NCBI GenBank assembly: GCA_016794585.1
Contig: JAEUJM010000019.1
Coordinates: 62,001-126,000 of the forward strand
DNA length: 64,000 bases
Source: Acidimicrobiales bacterium
Lineage (GTDB): Bacteria > Actinomycetota > Acidimicrobiia > Acidimicrobiales > DATDAH01
Reading direction: 5' to 3'
The stretch's first letter is position 1, and each line of letters opens with the position of its first letter. The notes under the pieces are model-generated. The model had not been told where the DNA came from and ran no database searches. It saw nothing but the letters and a program-made list of their open reading frames with translations. A program made the translations under genes and the position numbers. Below, piece after piece: positions 16,663 to 25,289 of this stretch.

Positions 16663-19578
16663 ATGGGCGACGGGGCGGGCGACGGGGCGGGCAACGTGGC
16701 GGGGTCGGGCCGATCGAGGGTCCCTGGCACCCGCGACCTGCTCGAGCGCAGCGCAGAGCTCGCCCACGTCGACCAGGCCTGCGAGGCGCTGCGGGCGGGC
16801 CTCGGCACCCTCACCCTCGTTCGGGCCGCCCCGGGACTGGGCAAGTCGAGTCTGCTCGACGCCGTCGCCGGCACCGCCGCCGCCGAAGGCATCGAGGTGC
16901 TGCGGGCACAGGGCAGCGAGCTCGAGCAGGACTTCGCCTTCGGTGGCGTCCGACTCCTGCTCGAGCCCGCCCTGGCGCGGCTGGACGAGCCGACGAGGCG
17001 CCGGGTGCTGTCCGGCGCGGCCGCACGAGCCGCCGGCCTGCTCACCGCCGACGGCGAGGAGGGGGGTGGCAACCTCGCCGGTGACCTGCCCAGCGTGCTC
17101 CACAGCCTGCACTGGGTGGTGGCCAACCTCGCAGATCGGCGTCCCGTCCTCGTGGTGGTCGACGACCTGCAGTGGCTCGACCAGCCCAGCCGCCGGTTCC
17201 TGCTCCACCTCAGCCGCCGCATCGGCGACGTCGCGGTCGCGGTGGTCATCGCCTCCCGCCCCGAGGAGCCGGCGAGCGATGACGGGATCGAGGCGCTTCG
17301 TCGGCTCCCGGCCGCGGTCGTCCTCGATCTCGCGCCCCTCAGCGACGCGGCGGTCCTCGCGCTCCAGCGGACGGGAGGGGCCGGCGCGAGCATCGCCGGG
17401 GACGACTTCGTGCGCCTCGTGGGTGGGAACCCGCTCGTCGCCTCCCAGCTCCTCGCCGACGCCGACGTCGTCTCGTTGCGGGGATCCGACGTCGGCGATG
17501 CCGAACCGTCGGGTCTCCCGGGCGTCGAGGACCTGGTGCACCGCTCCGTCGAGCACCGGATGCGCGATCTCGACGCCTCCGCGCTCGGCGTGCTGCGGGC
17601 GGCGGCCCTCGTCGAGGACGGCACCACGGTCGACGTCGTGGCGGCGATGGCGGGCGTCAGCGCCGCCGTCGCCCGCCGTGCCGTCACCGGACTCGCCGAC
17701 GCCGCCCTCCTCGCCGCGGGCCCCTCGGTCACCTTCGCCCATCCCGTCGTGCGGGCCGCGGTGCGCGACACCGTCGTGCCCGATGAGGCGGCGGCGCTGC
17801 ACGAACGGGCCGTCGAGGTCCTCCTGGCCCGGCAGGCACCGGCAGAGGTGGTCGCCCCGCACCTCGCCGCGTCCCCACCCCGCGGCGACGCCGGCCGGTT
17901 CCGCCTGCTCCACGCCGCCGGACGCCGGGCCCTCAGCGCGGGGTCGCCGCACGCGGCCGTCCGGTGGCTCCGACGGGCGTCCTACGAACCACCGCCGGAC
18001 GAGCGGCGCATCGCGCTCCTGACCGACCTCGTGCGGGCCGAGATCGGTGCCCGCGACGACGAGTCGTGGCGGACCCACCTCGACGAGCTGACGGCAGGGG
18101 GCGACGCCCAGGAACGGTCGGCGGCGCTGGCCAGGGTGGGCGACGCCCTCCTCGTCGCGGGCGAGCTCGCCGCCGCCGGCGACGCCTTCCGCCAGGGCCT
18201 CGCGCTCTTCGCCGACGACCCGACAGGTAGTGACCCCCACCTCGACCTCCGCCTCCGACTGGTGGCCGGGCTGGCCTTCGCGGCCCGCTCGGACCCTGCG
18301 GCCCGACGCGAGCGGGAGCGGGCGCTCGCCCTCGTCCTCGCCCAACCGCCGACGGCGCTCACGCCGGGCGGCAGGGCCCTCCTGGCCCAGGTGGCGTTCG
18401 AGCGGGCTCGTCGTGTGGACGGGGCCCACGACGTGCGCGAGCTGGCGGAGCGAGCCCTCGCCCACGAGCCCGGCGGCGCCGGTCTCGCGCCGGGCTCGAG
18501 GCCCTACCTGTTGGTCGTGCTGTGCCTCACCTTCCTTGACGACTGGGAGGCGGCGGGGACGCTCCTCGACACGGCGGTCGACACCGCTGCCCGTTCCGGG
18601 CGAGTGGTGCCCTACACCGCCTCGCTGCTCTACCGGGCCCGGGTCCGGTTCCACACGGGTCGCATCGCGGACGCCCTCGGCGACATCAACGATGCCCACG
18701 ATGCCGGTCGGGACCTCTTCGACCTGGACCTCCCCGGCCTCGAGGCCACACGGGCCCTCGCCCGCCTCGAGGCCGGTGATCCCGCCCCCGACGTGCTGGC
18801 CGACCTGGTCCTCCCGTCCGGGCGGGCCTGGGACCAGGGGCCAGGTTTGGATCTCTGGCTGCTGGCCCGATCCCAGGCGCGCCTCGCCGTCGACGACGTC
18901 GCGGGCGCCGTGGCCGACGCCCGCGAAGCGGGGCGGCGACGGCAGGCCGCGGGATCCGAGAACCCGGCGACGGCACCCTGGCGGCGCACCCTGGCGCTGG
19001 CCCTGCACCGGTCCGGCGACCACCGCGGGGCGATGGCGCTCCTCGACGAGGAGCTCGCGCTGGCGCGCGCCTTCGGCGCACCACGACTGACCGCGGTCCC
19101 CCTTCGCCTGCTGGGGTCCATCGAGCAGGACCGCACCGCCGCGCTCGACCATCTCGAGGAGGCGCTGGCGCTGATCGAGTCCACACCCTGCGCGCTCGAA
19201 CGGATGAAGGTGCTGCTGGCGCTGGGGGCGGAGACCCGGCGCCAGGGGCAGCCGGTGGCGGCCCGCGCCCACTTGCGTCGAGCCGTGCAGGAGGCCGATG
19301 CCGGCGGCGCCCGGGCCGTCGCCGATGCCGCCCGCGCCGAGCTGCGCCTCGCCGGCGGGCGCCTGCGACGGGTCGCGCTCGTGGGCCCGGCCGCGCTCAC
19401 GCCGGGCGAGCGCCGCGTCGCCGAGCTCGCCGCCGAAGGACTCACCAACCGTGAGGTCGCCCAACAGCTGTTCGTGACCGTGAAGACCGTCGAGTACCAC
19501 CTGGGGAACGCCTACGGGAAGCTCGGCGTGCGGTCGCGGCGCGAGCTCCCCGCCGCCCTCACGCCGGCGAGCGCCTAG
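16663..19578 (+). CDS. LuxR-family large ATP-binding (LAL) transcriptional regulator
   Basis: 971-residue MalT-like STAND regulator. A short N-terminal leader precedes an AAA/NACHT-type ATPase with P-loop AAPGLGKSSLLDA (about residue 55) and Walker B VLVVVDDLQWLDQ (about 165). A long helical, TPR-like middle follows. The C-terminal LuxR DNA-binding domain has LTPGERRVAELAAEGLTNRE and VKTVEYHLGNAYGKLGVRSR. Such proteins bind an effector in the middle part and activate transcription when ATP-bound. The target genes are not evident. It ends stop-to-stop with the convergent ligase gene (CTAG shared). Confidence 0.93.
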   Translation: MGDGAGDGAGNVAGSGRSRVPGTRDLLERSAELAHVDQACEALRAGLGTLTLVRAAPGLGKSSLLDAVAGTAAAEGIEVLRAQGSELEQDFAFGGVRLLLEPALARLDEPTRRRVLSGAAARAAGLLTADGEEGGGNLAGDLPSVLHSLHWVVANLADRRPVLVVVDDLQWLDQPSRRFLLHLSRRIGDVAVAVVIASRPEEPASDDGIEALRRLPAAVVLDLAPLSDAAVLALQRTGGAGASIAGDDFVRLVGGNPLVASQLLADADVVSLRGSDVGDAEPSGLPGVEDLVHRSVEHRMRDLDASALGVLRAAALVEDGTTVDVVAAMAGVSAAVARRAVTGLADAALLAAGPSVTFAHPVVRAAVRDTVVPDEAAALHERAVEVLLARQAPAEVVAPHLAASPPRGDAGRFRLLHAAGRRALSAGSPHAAVRWLRRASYEPPPDERRIALLTDLVRAEIGARDDESWRTHLDELTAGGDAQERSAALARVGDALLVAGELAAAGDAFRQGLALFADDPTGSDPHLDLRLRLVAGLAFAARSDPAARRERERALALVLAQPPTALTPGGRALLAQVAFERARRVDGAHDVRELAERALAHEPGGAGLAPGSRPYLLVVLCLTFLDDWEAAGTLLDTAVDTAARSGRVVPYTASLLYRARVRFHTGRIADALGDINDAHDAGRDLFDLDLPGLEATRALARLEAGDPAPDVLADLVLPSGRAWDQGPGLDLWLLARSQARLAVDDVAGAVADAREAGRRRQAAGSENPATAPWRRTLALALHRSGDHRGAMALLDEELALARAFGAPRLTAVPLRLLGSIEQDRTAALDHLEEALALIESTPCALERMKVLLALGAETRRQGQPVAARAHLRRAVQEADAGGARAVADAARAELRLAGGRLRRVALVGPAALTPGERRVAELAAEGLTNREVAQQLFVTVKTVEYHLGNAYGKLGVRSRRELPAALTPASA

Positions 19579-21065
19579 CCCTCGGCGGCCTCGAACAGCG
19601 CGATGACCTCGCGCTTCTGCACCTTCGTCGTGCCCGTGCGGGGCAGGTCCTCGACGAAGAGCACCCGCTGTGGCGCCTTGTAGGAGGACAGGCGATCGGC
19701 CGCCCACGCCACGAGGTCGTCCGGCGACAGGTCGACGGTCCCGTCCACTCGAACGGCCGCCGCGGGCACCGCTCCTTTGACCTCGTCGGGCAGGCCGACC
19801 ACGGCGGCTTCGAGCACCGCGGGGTGCTCCTCGAGCGCGGCTTCCACCTCACGGGCGTAGACCGAGTAGCCGCCGTGCATGAACACGTCCTTCTTGCGAC
19901 CGGCGAAGGTCGCGGTGCCGAGCATGCCCTTGCGCACGAGGTCGCCCGTGCGCAGCCAGCCGTCTTCGGTCACCGCGTCGGCGGTGGCCTCGGGGCTGCC
20001 CCAGTAGCCCTTCAGGACGCCGGGTCCCTTCATCCAGAGCTCGCCCTCGCCACCGACCCCGACGTCCTGGCCGTGCTCGTCGACGACCTTGAACTGGTAG
20101 CCGGGCAGGGGCAGGAGCGAGTCGCCGACGGCGGGCAGCGAGAGCTTGGCCGCCGCCGCGCCCCCGGTCTCGACCATGCCGTAGCCCTCGACGAACAGGG
20201 CGTCACCGACCGCTCCGACGACCGGGAGGTGCGCGGTGGCCCCCATCCGCCGGAAGGCCGCGGCGAGGTCCGGAGGCATGGCGTCGGCCCCGGAGATCCA
20301 CACCCGCACCGACGACAGGTCACGCTCGGCGGCACCGGCCTCCCACATCATGCGGTACATCGCCGGCACTCCGATGAACAGCGACGACTTCCGCGCCTCG
20401 AGCGCATCGAGCACGTCGGTGGGGCGGAACCGGCCGAGGAAGTACACGGGGATGCCGGCGCAGGCGAGGCCCACGAGGGCGGCGAAGCCCATGATGTGGG
20501 CGATGGGCAGGCCGACGACCGCCTCGTCACGGCGGAGCCAGTCCGGGTTGGCCGCGCCGGCGTTGACCGCACCGATCAGGGCCCGGTGGGTGAGCTCGGC
20601 GCCTTTCGGCTTGCCGGTGGTGCCCGAGGTGTAGAACAGCGCGGCGATGTCTCCCGGCTCGGCCGGAGCCGCCTCGTCGAGCGGAGACCCGCCGTCGAGC
20701 TCGTCGAGGTTCCGCACGACGAGATGGGCGCCCGAGTCGGCGATGACGTGGTCGACCTCCTCGGGGCGCATGCGGTCGTTGACCGGCACGGGGAGCGCAC
20801 CGGCGCGACTCACCGCGAGGCAGGCGAGGAGCAGGTCGTAGGTGTTGGGCAGCGCGAGCACCACCCGATCACCCGGCTCCACGCGCTCGGCGACGGCACC
20901 CGCCCAGCGAGCCACCCGGTCGGCGGCGTCGGCGTAGCTCAGGTCTTCGCCGTCGGCCTCGGCGACGAGGCGGGTCGAGCCGTGGAACGACGCCAGTCGG
21001 GCGAGCAGCGTGCCGAGGGTCAGATCACGACCCAGGGCGAACTGGGCCCGGGCGAAAGGGTTCAT
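19575..21065 (-). CDS. Acyl-CoA synthetase (AMP-dependent ligase)
   Basis: 496-residue member of the ANL adenylating superfamily, converting a carboxylic acid to its CoA thioester via acyl-AMP. The phosphate-binding loop FYTSGTTGKPKG, GYGMVETGG (motif with the aromatic Glu), WLRTGDLV and FAGRKKDVFMHGGYSVYARE are present. The C-terminal catalytic Lys lies in RTGTTKVQKREV. The chain length preferred cannot be read. Nothing nearby suggests a pathway; fatty-acid activation is the default. Confidence 0.93.
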   Translation of the reverse strand: MNPFARAQFALGRDLTLGTLLARLASFHGSTRLVAEADGEDLSYADAADRVARWAGAVAERVEPGDRVVLALPNTYDLLLACLAVSRAGALPVPVNDRMRPEEVDHVIADSGAHLVVRNLDELDGGSPLDEAAPAEPGDIAALFYTSGTTGKPKGAELTHRALIGAVNAGAANPDWLRRDEAVVGLPIAHIMGFAALVGLACAGIPVYFLGRFRPTDVLDALEARKSSLFIGVPAMYRMMWEAGAAERDLSSVRVWISGADAMPPDLAAAFRRMGATAHLPVVGAVGDALFVEGYGMVETGGAAAAKLSLPAVGDSLLPLPGYQFKVVDEHGQDVGVGGEGELWMKGPGVLKGYWGSPEATADAVTEDGWLRTGDLVRKGMLGTATFAGRKKDVFMHGGYSVYAREVEAALEEHPAVLEAAVVGLPDEVKGAVPAAAVRVDGTVDLSPDDLVAWAADRLSSYKAPQRVLFVEDLPRTGTTKVQKREVIALFEAAEG

Positions 21066-21079
21066 CGCCGCGACCCTAC

Positions 21080-21111
21080 CCAGGCCCCGGACGCAGACGC
21101 CCGGGGCCTGG
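21080..21111 (-). terminator. Hairpin after the lipoprotein gene
   Basis: Perfect 11-bp inverted repeat CCAGGCCCCGG / CCGGGGCCTGG around a 10-nt loop, 26-57 nt downstream of the lipoprotein stop and just upstream of the acyl-CoA ligase start. There is no T-tract, which is common for actinobacterial terminators. Confidence 0.6.
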
Positions 21112-21136
21112 ACAGTGGTGAGCGAAGGAGTGGACC

Positions 21137-22447
21137 TCAGGCCTCGCCGACCACCACGAGGTCGTCGTAGGTGTACGTGGTCGTCACGCCGGCGGCGGCG
21201 TCCTGGCTCACGGTTCCGCAGAACGACAATCCCGAGAAGCCCTTCACCACGTCATCGTTCACCGACACCAGGCGCTCGCCGTCGACGAACACGTCGAGGT
21301 TGCTGCTGTCCCCGTTGGTGTTCCAGCCCGCGGAGAGCCGCCAGGGGCCTTCGCCGGCGAACGCTCCCGTCACCTCGTCGAGCAGCACGAACTCGCCGTC
21401 CACGGGGTACAGCCCGATCGAGGCGTAGCCGTCAGCCGAGAGCGCGAACTCGTAGGTGCCCTCGGCGCCCTGGAGGCACAAGCCACCGAAGGCACCGGTG
21501 AGATCGCCGTCGAGGGTGGCGGTGATCGTGCCCACGTCGGGGATCGGTGCCTTCACCGGCACGCCGGCGTCCACGATCCCCGTCATCTCGAACGCGTACG
21601 CCCCGTCGACGTAGCCGGCCGTGCCGCTGGGGCCCGAGAGTTCGGGGAAGCCGCTGTCCGGATCCGAGAAGTCGTCCTCGAGCTCCAGTGAGCCGTCGCC
21701 GGCCTCGCCGGCGATGTCCACGCTGGTGAAGGTGGCCCCGCCGGCGGTGGTGCCGTCGAGGTTCACCGCGATGCCGGTGAACCCGGCCCCGAGGCCGTCG
21801 TCGTCGGTCGCCGACGCCACCTCGACGCCCCCGACGGTCAGGGTCAGCGTCACGGGACCACCGTCTCCCTCGCCGAGACACGTACCCGCCACTTCGACCG
21901 GCTCCGAGGTGGCCAGCCCCTCGTCGACGCCCTCCTCGAGCACGACGGGCTCGTCCGGCGCGGCCTGGCTCCACCGGGCGATGGCGAAGGCACCGGAACC
22001 GGGGTCGACGGTGAGGGTGTAGAAGGCGTTGGGACCGGTCCGGCTCACCCGGCAGGACACCCCCGCCTGGGCGCCGCCTTCGGTCGGCCCGGCGAGGCCC
22101 ACCGTCGTGGTGCTGTCGGCGACGTCGACCGGACCGTCGTCGGCGTAGCCGAAGAACGACGGGGTGCCATCGACCGACACCTCGTAGCCGTCGGCGGTGA
22201 AGGCGGCGGAGAACTGGTCGGTCTCGGACTCGCCCCAGCCGTTGGCGTCGTCCCCCATGTCGTCGTCGAACAGGGGCTCGAGGTCCGGCGCCGTCGTGGC
22301 CGTGGGGGCCACCGTCGTGTCGACGGAGGCATCGGCCTCCTCGTCTCCACCGTCTCCACCACCGCCTCCACAGGCGGCCAGGACGAGCGCAGCGGCCACC
22401 AGGCACGCGAGCGCGCCGCGCCGGGTCGAGAGGCGAGAGGTCGTCAT
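21137..22447 (-). CDS. Secreted lipoprotein with two laminin-G/concanavalin-like repeats
   Basis: 436 residues. The ATG at 22447 follows AGGAG at Shine-Dalgarno distance. The signal peptide ends in a lipobox (LVLAAC, Cys about residue 26), so the protein should be lipid-anchored outside the membrane after a Gly/Asp/Thr-rich linker. Two homologous beta-sandwich halves follow, starting LFDDDMGDDANGW and EDDFSDPDSGFPE, each with a G-Y-x-(V/F)-x pattern and a cysteine pair, like jelly-roll or concanavalin-like domains that often bind carbohydrate. The ligand is unknown. It is divergent to the YibE/F gene. Confidence 0.8.
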   Translation of the reverse strand: MTTSRLSTRRGALACLVAAALVLAACGGGGGDGGDEEADASVDTTVAPTATTAPDLEPLFDDDMGDDANGWGESETDQFSAAFTADGYEVSVDGTPSFFGYADDGPVDVADSTTTVGLAGPTEGGAQAGVSCRVSRTGPNAFYTLTVDPGSGAFAIARWSQAAPDEPVVLEEGVDEGLATSEPVEVAGTCLGEGDGGPVTLTLTVGGVEVASATDDDGLGAGFTGIAVNLDGTTAGGATFTSVDIAGEAGDGSLELEDDFSDPDSGFPELSGPSGTAGYVDGAYAFEMTGIVDAGVPVKAPIPDVGTITATLDGDLTGAFGGLCLQGAEGTYEFALSADGYASIGLYPVDGEFVLLDEVTGAFAGEGPWRLSAGWNTNGDSSNLDVFVDGERLVSVNDDVVKGFSGLSFCGTVSQDAAAGVTTTYTYDDLVVVGEA

Positions 22448-22645
22448 GAGAGTTCGGCTCCTGGGAGATCGGGGGGAGGGCACAGCCATGCCGCGGGAGA
22501 GGTGCCCCGGCACTGTCGCGGGCGGCCCCGCGGTCAGCACTAGGGGTCGCCCCCAGGATTAGGACGGCGGTCCGCGTCGGCCGCGCCCTCGCGCGCGAGC
22601 CTGGGCCCCGGTCGAATCGAGAAATCACCCGAAGGACGCGACGAG

Positions 22646-23944
22646 ATGGCCCATCGCCACGGCAACCGGCCCGAGGCCGAGCACGTGCGCCGCGGCCTCA
22701 ACTGGTTCGTGGGCGCCGTCGCCCTCGTCACGGTGCTCGGCGTCGTGGTGCTGTGGCCCCGCGGCGAGGGCCCCGACCTGGGCGCCAGCACCCAGGGCCT
22801 GATCTACGTCGACGCCACTGTCACCCGGGTCGACACCACCGACTGCACCGACATCGACGAGCAGCTGCCGACCGAGTGCCAGGAGGTGACCGTCCGGCTC
22901 ACCTCCGGCCCGGAGCGCAACGACCTCGCCACCTTCCTCAGCTCGGACATCGACTTCAGCGCCCCGGAGTTCTCCGAGGGGGACGACGTGGTGCTGCTCT
23001 ACAACGCCCTCGCCCCCGAGGAGTTCCAGTACAGCTTCGTCGAGTACCAGCGCTCGACGCCCCTCGTCTGGCTGACCGTCGTGTTCGTGGTCGTCGTCGT
23101 GGCCGTCGGCCGCTGGAAGGGCGTGCGCTCGCTCGCCGGGCTCGCCCTCAGCCTGGGCGTGATCATGCTCTTCCTGTTGCCGGCCCTGCTCCGGGACCAG
23201 AACCCGGTGGCCGTCGCCCTCGTCACCACCTCGGTCATCGCGTTCGCTGCCCTCTACGTCGCCCACGGCATCCGCGCCTCGACCACGGTCGCGCTCGTGG
23301 GCACCCTCGCCAGCGTGGCGTTGATCACCGTGCTCGCCGCCGTCCTCGCAGGGGTCGCCGAGCTCACCGGCCTCAACGACGCCAACGTCCAGACCCTCCG
23401 GGTCACCGCGTCAGCGCTGGACCTGCGCGGCATCGTCATCGCCGGCATGGTGATCGGCGCGCTGGGCGTGCTCGACGATGTCACCGTCACCCAGGTCGCC
23501 GCCGTCGACGAGCTTCGCCACGCCAACCCCGACCTCAGCGCACGCGCCCTCTACCAGGGGGCCATGCGCATCGGCCGCGACCACGTTGCGTCCACGATCA
23601 ACACGCTGGTCCTGGCCTACACCGGCGCGTCGCTCGCCCTCCTGCTCTTCTTCCAGCAGGAGGGGCGCGAGCTCGGTCGGGTGATCACCCGAGAGGTGGT
23701 GGCCATCGAGATCGTGCGGGCGCTGGTCGGCAGCATCGGCCTCGTGCTGTCGGTGCCCATCACCACCGCCCTGGCCGTGGCCACCCTGCGTGACGACGCA
23801 CCCGGGGACGCCTCGGCCGCGTCCGCGACGGGTGCCGACCGTGCGGACGAGGCCTCCGATCACCCGGGAGCGACAGCCGACGAGCCCGGCGGGGGCCAAC
23901 CCCGCTGGGACGACTTCGGTCCCGCCGACCAGCTGGACCTCTAG
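22646..23944 (+). CDS. YibE/F-family membrane protein
   Basis: 432-residue polytopic protein. An N-terminal helix (about 20-40) is followed by an outside beta-rich domain of about 100 residues, then six or seven membrane helices typical of YibE/F. These include VGRWKGVRSLAGLALSLGVI, GALGVLDDVTVTQ and the segment AYTGASLALLLFF. A hydrophilic acidic tail ends the protein. The family has been linked to transport, but no substrate is established. The start ATG 22646 is preceded by GAAGGA. Confidence 0.88.
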   Translation: MAHRHGNRPEAEHVRRGLNWFVGAVALVTVLGVVVLWPRGEGPDLGASTQGLIYVDATVTRVDTTDCTDIDEQLPTECQEVTVRLTSGPERNDLATFLSSDIDFSAPEFSEGDDVVLLYNALAPEEFQYSFVEYQRSTPLVWLTVVFVVVVVAVGRWKGVRSLAGLALSLGVIMLFLLPALLRDQNPVAVALVTTSVIAFAALYVAHGIRASTTVALVGTLASVALITVLAAVLAGVAELTGLNDANVQTLRVTASALDLRGIVIAGMVIGALGVLDDVTVTQVAAVDELRHANPDLSARALYQGAMRIGRDHVASTINTLVLAYTGASLALLLFFQQEGRELGRVITREVVAIEIVRALVGSIGLVLSVPITTALAVATLRDDAPGDASAASATGADRADEASDHPGATADEPGGGQPRWDDFGPADQLDL

Positions 23945-23945
23945 G

Positions 23946-24527
23946 TCAGGCGCTCTGCGCCTCCCAGGTGAACCCGGCAGTGGCCGAGCGCCCCTGGGCG
24001 GCGTTGTCGTCGCGCAGGACGACCGTGACCCGGTACGTCCGGGAGGCGGGGTCGGTCGCGCCGGTGAACCCGCCGAGGCCGCTCGCGTAGCCCGTGTGGG
24101 CGGCCCCGAACTCGGCCAACGTGCCGGAGAAGAGAGTGGTCGAGGGCACGAAACCGCTGCATGACGACGCCCCGCCACCGCTGCCGGCCTCGATGTCGAC
24201 CTCGAGGAAGCCAGCCAGGCCGTTCCCCCCGACCTCACCGTAGAGACGGACGTCGGCGGTCAGCGACCCGTTGTAGTCGACCGCGATGCAGCGCGTCCGC
24301 GCGTCGCCGGGGGCGAGGTTGGCGACGTCGAACAGGACGCTGCCGGCGTCGTCGTCGCTCAGCACCACGTCGCCGGCGCTGAAGGTGTTGGTCGAGTTGT
24401 CGGTGGTGTCGACGAAGGCCGCCCGGGTTCCGCCCAGCAGGAGCACCGCCACGAACGCGGCCGACACCACGGCCGCCACGGAGACGACCGCAAGTGCCCG
24501 CCGTGACCGCTCGCGTCCTGTACCCAC
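23946..24527 (-). CDS. SipW-type exported protein (TasA/camelysin-like), copy 1
   Basis: 193 residues from GTG 24527. The N-terminus has twin basic residues, a hydrophobic stretch and then LLGGTRAAFVDTTDNSTNTF, followed by SAGDVVLSD. This is the hallmark of SipW-dependent signal peptides, with cleavage expected near GGTRA. The rest is a beta-rich domain with a cysteine pair (RTRCIAVDY and SSCSGFVPS). A paralogue at 28026 shares DDDAGS-LF, a PG turn, C-I-V-Y-G and the TFTWE-like end. It is divergent from the signal peptidase gene that probably processes it. A surface fibre or matrix subunit is the likely role (inference). Confidence 0.82.
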   Translation of the reverse strand: MGTGRERSRRALAVVSVAAVVSAAFVAVLLLGGTRAAFVDTTDNSTNTFSAGDVVLSDDDAGSVLFDVANLAPGDARTRCIAVDYNGSLTADVRLYGEVGGNGLAGFLEVDIEAGSGGGASSCSGFVPSTTLFSGTLAEFGAAHTGYASGLGGFTGATDPASRTYRVTVVLRDDNAAQGRSATAGFTWEAQSA

Positions 24528-24683
24528 CCTGTGCCCTTCGCTGCCGACGGCGCTGACGGTTCCCCTGTCGGCGGCGCCCGGACCGGCGCCAATGGGCCGA
24601 ACGACCTATTTGGCCGGCCCCGACCTCCCCTCGCCGAAAACCTCGCCTCGGGGCGGGAACGACCGATGGGTCCCGGAGAGCAC

Positions 24684-25289
24684 ATGGCTGTGGACATGAC
24701 TGTTGCCGAGCCGGCCGCACCACCGTCGGGCGAACGAACCACCAACGACCGAGGGCGGACCGGGGAGCGCACCCTCCTCCAGCGCGCCGCGCCGGTGGCC
24801 AGCCTGGTGTGCTGGTTCTACCTGTCGATCGTCGCCTGCCTCCTGGTCTGGGTGTTCGTCGTCCGCCTGCTCGTCGGGTGGACACCGATGGTGGTCACGA
24901 GCGGATCGATGCAGCCCAGCATCAATCCGGGCGACATCATCCTCTCCGGCGCACCCGCGGATGGCGGCGAAGGTCTCGAAGAGGGGACGGTGGTCACGTT
25001 CTCCGACCCGGTACGTCCCGGAGGGACCCTCACCCATCGCATCGAGCGGGTCACCGCCGACGGCACCTACGTGACGAGGGGAGACGCCAACGTCGCCGCC
25101 GACTCCTACGAGGTGGCTCCCGGCGACGTGGAGGGCGTGGGCCGCCTCCTGATCCCTGCGGTGGGCCTCCCCAAGGTGTGGCTGGAGCGAGGCGACCTGG
25201 CGCTGATGGCGCTCTGGGCCGTGGGCACCGGACTCGCGCTCTGGGCCGTGCTGCGGCGGACCCGGCGACCCGGCGAGGCCATGCCGTGA
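24684..25289 (+). CDS. ER-type/SipW-type signal peptidase I
   Basis: 201-residue S26B-type peptidase. After a polar N-terminus and one membrane helix (about 30-60), the catalytic Ser lies in VVTSGSMQPSINPGD. A His in LTHRIERV replaces the Lys of ordinary type I peptidases, which defines the SipW/ER/archaeal class. The GDAN segment follows, and a second helix sits at the C-terminus. The start ATG 24684 is preferred over 24666 because GGAGAG lies before it. Co-transcription with the GGDEF-EAL gene is implied by a GTGA overlap. Expected substrates are the proteins at 23946 and 28026. Confidence 0.92.
   Translation: MAVDMTVAEPAAPPSGERTTNDRGRTGERTLLQRAAPVASLVCWFYLSIVACLLVWVFVVRLLVGWTPMVVTSGSMQPSINPGDIILSGAPADGGEGLEEGTVVTFSDPVRPGGTLTHRIERVTADGTYVTRGDANVAADSYEVAPGDVEGVGRLLIPAVGLPKVWLERGDLALMALWAVGTGLALWAVLRRTRRPGEAMP

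Noticed and set aside
16537-19707. 1056-residue minus-strand frame opposite the LuxR-type regulator
   Set aside because: Antisense of a gene with clear P-loop and LuxR HTH; Gly/Arg/Glu-rich translation without domains.
24528-24683. Possible c-di-GMP riboswitch before the signal peptidase gene
   Set aside because: The conserved core of GEMM-type riboswitches could not be found in this divergent spacer on either strand.
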